This document shows positions 7,605-16,120 of a stretch of 64,000 bases of DNA, piece after piece. The DNA comes from Acidobacteriota bacterium (GTDB taxonomy: Bacteria > Acidobacteriota > Vicinamibacteria > Vicinamibacterales > 2-12-FULL-66-21): NCBI GenBank assembly GCA_016184105.1, contig JACPDI010000040.1, forward strand, positions 62,001 through 126,000, read 5' to 3'. The notes below the pieces were generated by a model that saw nothing but the letters and a program-made list of their open reading frames with translations, had not been told where the DNA came from and did not search any database. How positions within the stretch are numbered: the stretch's first letter is position 1; each line of letters starts with the position of its first letter. The position numbers were made by a program, and so were the translations under genes.

Positions 7605-9707
7605 ATGATGCAACGTCCTGTCGTTTCCCGCCTGGCGCGCCTGATGTGCGCGTTCGCGTGCGTGTTCCTGTCGGCGTCTGCCGCGAGATCCGTCGCTGCG
7701 CAATCGCCGCGCGCGATGACACTGATCGATCTGCTGAACGTGCCGCAGCTTTCGGATCCGCAGCTTTCACCCGACGGCCGTTCGGTTGCGTACGTGCTGG
7801 CCGAGGCCGATTGGAAAGCCAACCGTCGCATCAGCCACATCTGGCGCGCCTCGGCCGACGGCACCGGCACCGTGCAGATGACCAACGGCAAGGACGGCGA
7901 GCGGCTGCCGCGCTGGTCTCCTGACGGGCAGACACTGGCGTTCCTGGCCAGGCGGGCGGCGCGGCCGGACGAGAAGGAAGACGACCTCAAGACGCAGATT
8001 TATCTCCTGCGGAACGAGGGAGGAGAGGCGCGGGCGCTGACCACGCATGCCGCGTCGATCAGCGATCTCGAGTGGGCTCCCGACGGGCGAACCATTTACT
8101 TCGTCGCCGAAGATCCAAGGAGCGACGCTGAAAAGAAGCGCCAGGCCGCAAGAGACGACGTCTACGCGTTTGACGAGAATTTCAAGCAGCGGCATCTCTG
8201 GAAGGTCCAGGTCGATACCGGCCGCGCGGAGCGCGTGACGAGCGGCGATTCCTCGATCCTGGAGTTCGCCCTCTCACGCGACGGTAAGAGGATCGCGTTC
8301 CGCCGCGGGCCCACTCCGCTCTTCGGCGAGAGCGACCAGGCCGAAGTGTGGGTCATGGACGCGTCGGGCGAGAACGCGACGCAACTGACCGCCAACTCCG
8401 TGCCCGAAGCGAACGCGCTGCTCTCGCCGGACGGCACGCAGGTGTTGTTCCTCGCGCAGGCCAACGAGCGCTTCGAGACGTACCACAACCGGAAAGTCTT
8501 CGTCGTTCCGGCCTCCGGCGGGACGGTCCGCGTGCTCACCGCCACGCTGCCCTATGAGGTGGAACGCGCGGCGTGGTCCGCCGACGGGAAGTCGATCTAC
8601 TTCACCGCGAACACCGGCGTCGAGGACCAGCTGTTCCGCCTGCCCGCGAGCGGCGGCAAGGCAGAGGCGCTGACGCGCGGCCAGCATTCCTTCAACGGGT
8701 GGGCGTACGAGCCCTCCGCGGACCGCCACCTCCTCGCCCTCGACCAGCCCGACAATCCGGGCGATTTATGGACGTTGCCGGGCGCGGGCGGCGCGTCACC
8801 CGCGCGAGTGACCCGCGTGTTCGAACACCTTGCGCGCGAGTTCCAACTGCCGCGCCAGGAGCGCGTCGAGTGGAAAGGGGCCGATGGCGTGAGGGTCGAG
8901 GGTCTTCTCTTCTATCCCCTCGATTACCGCCAGGGAGAACGCTACCCGCTGGTCGTGCAGACCCACGGCGGGCCGCAGGCGTCCGACAAGTACGGCTTCG
9001 GCGGCTGGAGCGACTACGTGCAGGTGCTGGCCGCGATGGGCTACGCCGTGCTCCAGCCGAATTATCGCGGCAGCACCGGCTACGGCGACGCGTTCCTGCG
9101 CGACATGGTGGGCAGCTACTTCAAGAACTCGCACCTGGACGTGATCGCGGGCGTCGACCATCTCGTGAAGATCGGGATCGCGGATCCCGATCGGCTCGTC
9201 AAGATGGGATGGAGCGGCGGCGGGCACATGACGAACAAGGTCATCACCTTCACCGATCGGTTCAAGGCGGCCTCGTCCGGCGCCGGCGCGTCCAACTGGG
9301 TGTCGATGTACGGGCAGAGCGATGTCCGCACGTATCGCACGCCGTGGTTCGGCGGCACCCCCTGGCAGGCGAACGCGCCGATCGACGTGTACTGGGAGCA
9401 CTCGCCGCTCAAGTATGCGGCGAACGTGAAGACGCCGACGATCTTCCTCGTCGGCGAGCGGGACGTCCGCGTGCCGATGCCGCAGTCGGTGGAGATGCAC
9501 CGCGCGCTCAAGTCCAACGGGGTCCCGACGAAGCTGTGGGTGGCGCCGCGCGAGCCGCACGGCTGGCAGGAGTTGCGTCACGAATTGTTCAAGATGAACG
9601 TGGAACTCGACTGGTTTGAGAAGCACGCCCGCGGGCGGTCGTATACGTGGGAGCAGGCGCCGGAAAGCGACAGACCGGAGTTGAAGATCACCGACGGCGC
9701 TCACTGA
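7605..9707 (+). CDS. Secreted S9 family prolyl oligopeptidase (acylaminoacyl-peptidase-like)
   Basis: 700 residues: signal peptide (about 1-33), a beta-propeller with TolB/DPP-like repeats (LSPDGRSVAYV, WSPDGQTLAFL, WAPDGRTIYFV), then an alpha/beta-hydrolase domain. The catalytic triad is visible: Ser537 in GWSGGGH, Asp620 in GERDVRVP, His652 in REPHGW. S9 peptidases cut short peptides after proline or release N-acylated residues; the propeller limits substrate size. The ATG follows GGGGGAGAG at good spacing. It is divergent from the TonB receptor with a shared palindrome between, suggesting that peptide uptake and hydrolysis are regulated together. Confidence 0.93.
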   Translation: MMQRPVVSRLARLMCAFACVFLSASAARSVAAQSPRAMTLIDLLNVPQLSDPQLSPDGRSVAYVLAEADWKANRRISHIWRASADGTGTVQMTNGKDGERLPRWSPDGQTLAFLARRAARPDEKEDDLKTQIYLLRNEGGEARALTTHAASISDLEWAPDGRTIYFVAEDPRSDAEKKRQAARDDVYAFDENFKQRHLWKVQVDTGRAERVTSGDSSILEFALSRDGKRIAFRRGPTPLFGESDQAEVWVMDASGENATQLTANSVPEANALLSPDGTQVLFLAQANERFETYHNRKVFVVPASGGTVRVLTATLPYEVERAAWSADGKSIYFTANTGVEDQLFRLPASGGKAEALTRGQHSFNGWAYEPSADRHLLALDQPDNPGDLWTLPGAGGASPARVTRVFEHLAREFQLPRQERVEWKGADGVRVEGLLFYPLDYRQGERYPLVVQTHGGPQASDKYGFGGWSDYVQVLAAMGYAVLQPNYRGSTGYGDAFLRDMVGSYFKNSHLDVIAGVDHLVKIGIADPDRLVKMGWSGGGHMTNKVITFTDRFKAASSGAGASNWVSMYGQSDVRTYRTPWFGGTPWQANAPIDVYWEHSPLKYAANVKTPTIFLVGERDVRVPMPQSVEMHRALKSNGVPTKLWVAPREPHGWQELRHELFKMNVELDWFEKHARGRSYTWEQAPESDRPELKITDGAH

Positions 9708-9727
9708 AGATCCAACCGTGGAGAACC

Positions 9728-11833
9728 TCAGCGCGAGTCGCGCGGCAGCGCCCGGAGCAGCGCTGCCGCGCGCGGCTCTGATGGATCGAGGCGCATGGCC
9801 TCGCGCGCGGCGGCCCGCGCCTCGCGGACGCGCCCGAGCTGCGCGTAGACCACGGCAAGATTCAGCCTCGCGCTCGCGCTGGCCGGCGCGAGCCGGCACG
9901 CGCGCTCGATGGACGCGAGCGCTTCGTGGGGACGCCGCTGGAGTACGAGCGCGACGGCCAGCTTCTCATGGGCCTCGGCGGAACCCGGGTGACGCGCGAC
10001 TGCGCTTCTCAGCCATCTCTCCGAGGGGACTGGCGCCTGCAGCTCCAGTCCGAGCGATCCGATCTCCAGCGCCGTTGCGGCGCTCGCCGCGTCCACCACC
10101 GCGTCTGACAGGCTCGCGAGCGCCAGGACAGCCTCGGCGCGCTCTCCCGCCGCCGCCAGAGCACGCACCAGCCACGGCCCCGACACCTCGGGCCTGAACG
10201 CGGCGTCGGCCGCCGCTTTCAGATGGCCGACCGCCTCCTCGGATCGCCCGGCCAGCAGCAGTGCCTGCCCCAGCGCGAGGCGAATCGCCGGCTCGCCGCG
10301 ATCGATCGCGAGCGCCGCGCGCAGCTCCGCCATCGCGTCGCCGTATCGTCCCGCCGCCGTCAGCGCCTCGCCGACTTGAAAGTGAAACACGCCGGGGTAC
10401 GCCAGCCCTTCGGCAGCCGCGGCGGCGTACCGCCGCGCCTCGTCGTACCTACCCTGTTCGATCAGCCAGACCGCTTTTCTCGACCGCTCGCCCCCGCGCC
10501 CGTCGTCCAGGCCGAGATCCCGGGCGGAAACGGTGGCGGCCAGCGCGAGCCCCGCCAGCGGCAGCACCAACGCGCGGTACTGCCGCCGCGTCACCGCGTC
10601 ACACAGCCACGCCAACGCGTGGGCCGCGAGCACCGCAAGGGGGATGAACAGCGGAAGCCGGTATCGATCGGCGACGAAGAAGACGGCGACCGAGGCGCCG
10701 TAGATCGGAACGAAGGACGCCCATGTCCAGTACGGGAGCCCGGCACCCCTGGCGCCCAGGAACAGGCCAACCATCCCGAACGGCAGGAGAACGATCGGCC
10801 CGGCCACCAGCACCCGCAGCAGCGTGGGCTCGTCGCGGCGGTAGAACGCGTAGCTGTAGTTCAGTGGAACGTCGATGCGGTTGACAAGCAGCAGGGCTTT
10901 GCGTGCGAACAGCGTGAGAGCCGGAATGGGCTCGGACGCAATCCATTGCCAGGCGCGCGTGTAGAAGTAGCTCGAGACCTCCGCCGGGGCAAGGGACCGC
11001 CCCTGCGCCGCTTCCGCCACCCGGGTGGCGTCGCGCACCTGCCCTGCCATCGATGCCGACACACCCGGTACGCGGTGGTAGATGCCGGTCGCGTCGGCGT
11101 TGTTCCCGATGTAGAAGTTGAGACCGCCATGTGACGAGATGAGAATCGCGTCACCGGATGCCAGGTAGTTGCGCAGCGCGTTGGCTCCGACAACGGCGAG
11201 CAGGGACGCCAGGACGAGCGCCGCGCGGCCGACCCGCTGCCGGCGCGACGCCAGGGCGATGAGAACGGGAGCGGCAATCCCATACGCGAGGCCGTTCGGC
11301 CGGTTCAGCCCGAAGAGCCCAAGCGCCACGCCGGCCGCCACGAGCGCCGTGCGCCCGCCCGTCGCCTGCGTGCGCGAGACGGCATACAGGGCGCTCGCGA
11401 CCAGGAACGGATCGAGCGCGGACTGGAGAATGAGAATTTCGCTGAACGTCAGAAAGCCCGTCAGCAGCGCCAGGCCTGCCGCGAGCCGCGCCACGCGCAC
11501 GCCGAACCACTGGCGCGCGAGCAGGTACACGAACCCCACCGCCGCCGTGCCCAGCACGATCTGCACGATCCTCGCGGCGGCCAGCGAGTCGTGAACGCTG
11601 AACACCGCCGCCAGGAAGTACACGTAGAGCGGCGAGAGAAAGAAGGGCTCGTGGATCGCGAGCGGTCCGCCCGCGGCGATCTGCCGCGCGAGCTGCACGT
11701 ATCGCGCGGTGTCCAGATCGCCCTGCGGCTGGAGCAGCGGGTGACCGCCGAGCTGGACCAGCACGACAGCCTTCACCGCCAGCGCGGCGGCGAGCAGCCA
11801 CGCCAGCTCCTTCTCGCGGCTCCGCCAGCGCAT
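9728..11833 (-). CDS. GT39-like polytopic glycosyltransferase with C-terminal TPR domain
   Basis: 701 residues. The N-terminal two thirds are polytopic (about 11 hydrophobic segments) and resemble the ArnT/PMT-type GT-C fold: an acidic motif early in loop 1 (PQGDLDTARYVQLA), then HEPFFLSPLYVYFLA. Such enzymes transfer sugars from polyprenyl-phosphate donors on the outer face of the inner membrane. The last ~230 residues are tetratricopeptide repeats (FQVGEALTAAGRYGDAM, AIRLALGQALLLAGRSEEA, ARLNLAVVYAQLGRVREA), probably a scaffold. The ATG at 11833 was chosen because it follows the RidA stop by four bases; an in-frame TTG 18 bases upstream is less likely. It is the last gene of the M19-RidA-GT operon. 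Acceptor and sugar are unknown. Confidence 0.78.
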   Translation of the reverse strand: MRWRSREKELAWLLAAALAVKAVVLVQLGGHPLLQPQGDLDTARYVQLARQIAAGGPLAIHEPFFLSPLYVYFLAAVFSVHDSLAAARIVQIVLGTAAVGFVYLLARQWFGVRVARLAAGLALLTGFLTFSEILILQSALDPFLVASALYAVSRTQATGGRTALVAAGVALGLFGLNRPNGLAYGIAAPVLIALASRRQRVGRAALVLASLLAVVGANALRNYLASGDAILISSHGGLNFYIGNNADATGIYHRVPGVSASMAGQVRDATRVAEAAQGRSLAPAEVSSYFYTRAWQWIASEPIPALTLFARKALLLVNRIDVPLNYSYAFYRRDEPTLLRVLVAGPIVLLPFGMVGLFLGARGAGLPYWTWASFVPIYGASVAVFFVADRYRLPLFIPLAVLAAHALAWLCDAVTRRQYRALVLPLAGLALAATVSARDLGLDDGRGGERSRKAVWLIEQGRYDEARRYAAAAAEGLAYPGVFHFQVGEALTAAGRYGDAMAELRAALAIDRGEPAIRLALGQALLLAGRSEEAVGHLKAAADAAFRPEVSGPWLVRALAAAGERAEAVLALASLSDAVVDAASAATALEIGSLGLELQAPVPSERWLRSAVARHPGSAEAHEKLAVALVLQRRPHEALASIERACRLAPASASARLNLAVVYAQLGRVREARAAAREAMRLDPSEPRAAALLRALPRDSR

Positions 11834-11837
11834 GTCG

Positions 11838-12350
11838 CTAGCGCGCGGCAATCATCTGGATCTCGACGCGGGCGCCGAGATTCAGGCCGGCGACCTGCAC
11901 CGTCGCGCGTGCGGGCGGATCGACCCGAAACACTTCCGAGTACACGGCATTGAACTTCGGGAAGTCGGCGAAATCGGCGATGAACGCGGTCACCGAGACG
12001 ACGTTGCTGTAGTCCATCCCCGCCGTCCTCAGCACCTCGCCGAGGTTCTTCAACGCCTGCCGGGTCTCCGCTTCGATCCCGCCCGGAACGAGCTTCGCGG
12101 TGTCGGGATCGCGCCCGAGTTGCCCCGACAGATAGAGCGTGTCGCCGGCCAGGATCCCCGGACTGTAAGGCAACCCGGTCGCCGGAAATCGCGCGGGACG
12201 GATCACTGTGCGGTCTCGAGGCGCGGCGAGCGCCTGACCCTCCGGCGCGCCGGCGGAACTCGCGCCAAGGAACAGCGTCACCGCGCCAAGCGAAACGATC
12301 GCGGCAATCATGCGTGGACGCCCGTGGTTCTGCACATTCCCTCCGTTCAT
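11838..12350 (-). CDS. Exported RidA/YjgF family protein
   Basis: 170 residues. The RidA fold is clear (YSPGILAGDTLYLSGQLG, NLGEVLRTAGMDYSNVV, ATVQVAGL), including the Arg before ATVQV that binds the carboxylate of imine or enamine intermediates. Unlike cytoplasmic RidA, which deaminates reactive enamines, this one has an N-terminal hydrophobic segment (MIAAIVSLGAVTLFLGASSA) that looks like a signal peptide. The start is uncertain: an ATG lies four bases after the upstream stop (used here), while a GTG at 12335 has GGAGGG just before it, and an ATG lies at 12311. It is the middle gene of a three-gene operon. Confidence 0.88.
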   Translation of the reverse strand: MNGGNVQNHGRPRMIAAIVSLGAVTLFLGASSAGAPEGQALAAPRDRTVIRPARFPATGLPYSPGILAGDTLYLSGQLGRDPDTAKLVPGGIEAETRQALKNLGEVLRTAGMDYSNVVSVTAFIADFADFPKFNAVYSEVFRVDPPARATVQVAGLNLGARVEIQMIAAR

Positions 12351-12354
12351 CGGG

Positions 12355-13428
12355 TCAAGACGCCTTGAGGACCTCGCCGAAGTACCGCACCCAGTTGCCG
12401 CCGAGGATCTTCTCGATCTGATCCGACGTGTAGCCGCGCCGCGCCAGGCCGTTGGCGATGTTTCGGAAGCGCTCCGGCGGATCCAGCTCCTTGATCCACG
12501 GCGGCCAGCGGACGCGGTACACCGGCTTGAACATCTTCAGGCGCGGTTCGTACCACGTCTCCCGGGTCGCCGTCGCCTCGATGCCGCGGATCGAGTAGTC
12601 CGACGCGAGCCCGACGTGGTCCACGCCGGCCACCTTGACGGCGTGGTCCACGTGACGGAGATAGTCCTCGAAGGTCGTTTCAGCCGTGGGGCCGATGAAA
12701 TACCCCAGCGTGGCGATGCCGACGACGCCCCCCTTGTCGGCGAGCGCGCGCAGCAGGTCGTCGGGCTTGGCGCGCACGTGCTCGTACACCGCCTTGCACA
12801 TGGTGTGCGTGAATGCCGGCGGCCTGCGGCTGACCGCGATGCCGTCGCGCGAGGTCTGCTCGCCGCAATGCGACAGATCCACCACGATGCCCAGGGCATT
12901 CATGCGATCGACGACGGCGACGCCGAAGTCCGAGAGCCCGGCGTTCGTCCGTTCCGTGCACCCGTCGCCGAGCAGGTTGCGCGAGTTGTAAGTCAGCTGG
13001 ATGCAACGCGTCCCGAGGCTGTACAGCGTGTCCAGGTTCCTCAAGTCGCCGTCGAGCATCGTCGCGTTCTGGAAGCCGAGGACCACCGCGATGCGCCCCG
13101 CGCGCTTTGCGCCGGCGAACTCGCCCCCGTCGACGACCTTCACCAGGCGATCGGGAAAGCGATCGAACTGCGCCTGCCAGCCCGCGAGGTCGCGCAGCGC
13201 CGACGCGAGACTGCGATTGTCGAGACTGGTCTGGATGGCCGACACTCCGGAGCGCCGGAAGGCCCCCCAGACGGCGTCGTTCCACTCCCCGTCTGCCGAA
13301 AGCGCGTCGAACACGATGCTCCGGTCGAACACTGCCGCCGCGTCCTGGCCGCCCGAGACGCGGTTCGCGGTCAGCCCGACGAGCGCGGCGGAGCCGGCGT
13401 AAAGAAAACCACGACGATCAATTTCCAT
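12355..13428 (-). CDS. M19 membrane dipeptidase homologue with altered metal site
   Basis: 357 residues starting MEIDRRGFLYAGSAAL, a Tat-like or Sec signal. The renal dipeptidase fold is recognisable (VVDLSHCGEQT, FTHTMCKAV, DHVGLASDY, ILGGNWVRYF). The first metal ligand pair, normally GHND, is replaced by FDALSAD, and the bridging Glu position reads GFQN instead of GxEG, so the binuclear zinc centre is incomplete. The intact paralogue at 28024 keeps both. It may be catalytically changed or non-peptidase. The ATG at 13428 follows CCGGAGG at ideal spacing; a longer upstream frame overlaps the promoter and was rejected. First gene of the operon with RidA. Confidence 0.85.
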   Translation of the reverse strand: MEIDRRGFLYAGSAALVGLTANRVSGGQDAAAVFDRSIVFDALSADGEWNDAVWGAFRRSGVSAIQTSLDNRSLASALRDLAGWQAQFDRFPDRLVKVVDGGEFAGAKRAGRIAVVLGFQNATMLDGDLRNLDTLYSLGTRCIQLTYNSRNLLGDGCTERTNAGLSDFGVAVVDRMNALGIVVDLSHCGEQTSRDGIAVSRRPPAFTHTMCKAVYEHVRAKPDDLLRALADKGGVVGIATLGYFIGPTAETTFEDYLRHVDHAVKVAGVDHVGLASDYSIRGIEATATRETWYEPRLKMFKPVYRVRWPPWIKELDPPERFRNIANGLARRGYTSDQIEKILGGNWVRYFGEVLKAS

Positions 13429-13448
13429 CTCGACCTCCGGGGACGCGG

Positions 13449-13456
13449 CATAATAT
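13449..13456. promoter_or_regulatory. Shared symmetric -10 region for divergent genes
   Basis: CATAATAT gives a -10-like hexamer on both strands: CATAAT or TAATAT rightwards and TATTAT leftwards. The leftward start (13428) lies 21 bases away and the rightward start (13485) 28 bases away, so both transcripts would have short leaders containing their ribosome sites (GGAGG and GAGGAGC). Confidence 0.45.
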
Positions 13457-13484
13457 CGCGTCCACGCACGAGAGAGGAGCATTC

Positions 13485-16082
13485 ATGCATCTCTGCCGAG
13501 TGAAGCCAGCCGCGGCGGCCTTCGCGATCGCCCTGACATGCGTGGCGGCGCCCGCCGCCGCGCAGCCGGTCTACCCGAACGCCCAGTGGGAGCGCGTCGC
13601 GGACCTGCCGAAGCAAGGGTGGTCGCCCGAGAAGCTGAAGGCGGCGCGCGACTACGCCGCCACGATCCCGACCGCTGCCGTGATGGTCGTTGAGGGCGGC
13701 CGCATCGTCGACGAGTGGGGAGAGACGGCGACGCGCTACAACGTTCACTCGATCCGCAAGAGCTTCCTGAGCGCGATGTACGGCATCCACGTCGCGGACG
13801 GCTGCATCGACCTGACAAAGACGATGGGCCAGCTTGGCATCGACGACAACGCGCCGTCGCTGACCGACGTGGAGAAGCAGGCCACGGTGCACGACCTGCT
13901 GAAGGCGCGATCCGGCGTGTACCATCCGGCGCTCTACGAGACGCCCGGGATGAAGGCGGCGCGCCCGGCGCGCGGCAGCCACGCGCCCGGGACGTTCTGG
14001 TACTACAACAACTGGGACTTCAACGTCCTCGGGACGCTCTTCGAGCGATCGACGAAGGCGAACCTGTTTCACGAATTCAAGGCGAGCATCGCGGATCCGA
14101 TCGGCATGCAGGATTTCCGGCTCGAGGACACCGCGTACGTGACTGGCGCGGATTCGGTCTGGCCGGCGTACCCGTTCCGGATGACGGCACGGGACATGGC
14201 CCGCTTCGGGCTTCTTTTCCTCAGGAACGGAACGTGGCGCGACAGGCAGGTCGTGCCAAAACAGTGGGTGGCCGACAGCGTCAAGGCGTACTCGGAATCC
14301 GGCGAGTCGGGCGGATACGGGTATCTCTGGTGGATCGCGGCGCGCGGGAAGCACCTGCCCGGCGCGGCGCTGCCGGACGGCAGCTACTCGGCGCGGGGCG
14401 CGGGAGGGCACTACATCCTGGTGATCCCGGCCTATGACCTCGTCATCGTGCACCGCGTCAACACGGACCTCCGCGGGAACAGCGTCAGCGGCGAGCAGTT
14501 CGGCCGGCTCGTGCAACTCATTGTCGATGCGAAGCGCAGGACGGAGGCGGCGCCCGCGTACAACATCGTGCTGCGCGGCGGATGGATCGCTGACGGCAGC
14601 GGCAACCCGGCGTATCGCGCCGACGTGGCGATCGCGGGCGACACGGTCGCCGCGATCGCGCCCCGGATCGACGCTGGTGGAGCGCAGATCATTGACGTCG
14701 CGGGCCTCGTCGTGGCCCCCGGCTTCATCGACATCCACACGCACGCGCGACGCGGCATTCTCGACGTGCCCACCGCGGACAATTACGTCCGCCAGGGAGT
14801 CACGACGGTGATCGAGGGACCGGACGGAGGTTCTCCCGTGCCGTTGAAGCCGTTCCTCGATCGGGTGGCCGCGGCGCGGCCGGCGGTCAACCTCGGCAGC
14901 TTCATCGGGCAGGGCTCGGTGCGCCAGACCGTGATCGGCGAAGCGGATCGAACAGCGACGCCTGACGAGCTCGAAAAGATGAAAGCGCTCGTCCGCCAGG
15001 GCATGGAGGACGGCGCCCTCGGCCTCAGTTCCGGCCTCATCTACGTGCCGGGCAACTTCACGCCGCACGCGGAGGTGGTCGAGCTCGGAAAGATCGCGGG
15101 CGCGATGGGAGGCGTGTATATCTCCCACATGCGCGATGAGGCGACGCGTGTCGCCGACAGCGTGCGCGACACGATCGATGTCGGCGAGCAGGGGCGCATG
15201 CCGGCACAGATCACCCACCACAAGATCGTCGGGACGAAGAACTGGGGCCAGAGCAAGACCACGCTGGCGCTGGTAGACGCCGCCCGCGCACGCGGCGTGG
15301 ACGCGACGATCGACCAGTATCCCTACACTGCCTCCAGCAGCGGCCTGACGATCCTGCTGCCTGCGTGGTCGCTGGACGGCGGCCAGCCTGCCACCGTCAA
15401 GCGCCTTGCCGATCCCGCCACCCGGGCGAAGATCCGCGCCGCCGTCGTCGAAAACATCACGTACGACCGCGGTGGCGGCGATCCGAAGAACGTCGTGATT
15501 GCTGCGTGCGCGTGGGACCCCTCGCTGGCGGGGAAGAGCCTGGCCGACATCGCGCGGGCGCGCGGCCTGGAGGTGACGATCGAAAATGCCGCCGAAACGC
15601 TGCTGACGCTCGTCGAGAAAGGGAGCGCGCAGGCCGTCTTCCACGCGATGTCGGAAGAGGATCTCGAACGCATCCTGAAGCATCCGGCGACGATGGTCGC
15701 CTCGGACGGCGAGATTCCGATCTTCGGGAAGGCGGCGCCGCATCCGCGGAGCTACGGCACGTTCGCTCGCGTGCTGGGGCGCTACGTGCGGGAGCGGAAG
15801 CTGCTGACCGTCGAGGAGGCGGTGCGGAAGATGAGTTCGTTCCCGGCCCAGCGCCTGGGGCTCACCGACCGCGGCGTGCTGCGGCCGGGGCTCAAGGCAG
15901 ATATCGCCGTCTTCGACGCCGCGCGGGTGCGCGACGCCGCCACGTTCGAGCAACCGCATCAGTACGCGGAAGGGTTCGCGCTCGTCGTCGTCAACGGCGA
16001 GATCGTCTACCGCGACGGCAAGATGACAGGGGCGCATCCGGGGCGCGTGTTACGGGGGCCTTCGGCGAAACGCTCGTCGTAG
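13485..16082 (+). CDS. Fusion of class C beta-lactamase-like serine hydrolase and D-aminoacylase
   Basis: 865 residues in one frame. After a signal peptide (HLCRVKPAAAAFAIAL) comes a beta-lactamase-like domain (to about residue 355) with SxxK at Ser89-Ile-Arg-Lys92, WYYNNWDFN and a GAGGH motif. From about residue 360 follows an N-acyl-D-amino-acid deacylase/amidohydrolase: IDIHTHARRG (His418, His420), GVTTVIEGPDGG, SSGLIYVPGN, YISHMRDEA, THHKI and ASDGEIP. The first half could hydrolyse D-Ala or ester bonds of peptidoglycan fragments, and the second removes N-acyl groups from D-amino acids, so a two-step periplasmic pathway is plausible. ATG follows GAGAGGAGC. Both domains appear complete. 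Separate genes are the rule, so the fusion is notable. Confidence 0.9.
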   Translation: MHLCRVKPAAAAFAIALTCVAAPAAAQPVYPNAQWERVADLPKQGWSPEKLKAARDYAATIPTAAVMVVEGGRIVDEWGETATRYNVHSIRKSFLSAMYGIHVADGCIDLTKTMGQLGIDDNAPSLTDVEKQATVHDLLKARSGVYHPALYETPGMKAARPARGSHAPGTFWYYNNWDFNVLGTLFERSTKANLFHEFKASIADPIGMQDFRLEDTAYVTGADSVWPAYPFRMTARDMARFGLLFLRNGTWRDRQVVPKQWVADSVKAYSESGESGGYGYLWWIAARGKHLPGAALPDGSYSARGAGGHYILVIPAYDLVIVHRVNTDLRGNSVSGEQFGRLVQLIVDAKRRTEAAPAYNIVLRGGWIADGSGNPAYRADVAIAGDTVAAIAPRIDAGGAQIIDVAGLVVAPGFIDIHTHARRGILDVPTADNYVRQGVTTVIEGPDGGSPVPLKPFLDRVAAARPAVNLGSFIGQGSVRQTVIGEADRTATPDELEKMKALVRQGMEDGALGLSSGLIYVPGNFTPHAEVVELGKIAGAMGGVYISHMRDEATRVADSVRDTIDVGEQGRMPAQITHHKIVGTKNWGQSKTTLALVDAARARGVDATIDQYPYTASSSGLTILLPAWSLDGGQPATVKRLADPATRAKIRAAVVENITYDRGGGDPKNVVIAACAWDPSLAGKSLADIARARGLEVTIENAAETLLTLVEKGSAQAVFHAMSEEDLERILKHPATMVASDGEIPIFGKAAPHPRSYGTFARVLGRYVRERKLLTVEEAVRKMSSFPAQRLGLTDRGVLRPGLKADIAVFDAARVRDAATFEQPHQYAEGFALVVVNGEIVYRDGKMTGAHPGRVLRGPSAKRSS

Positions 16083-16120
16083 TGGGGAGATCTGCGCGTT
16101 CTGCGCGCTCTCAGGTGAAA

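Noticed and set aside
13371-16037. An 888-codon open frame antisense to the serine hydrolase/D-aminoacylase gene
   Set aside because: It is Arg/His/Val-rich without domains, exactly mirrors the codon pattern of the sense gene, and is a GC-driven shadow.
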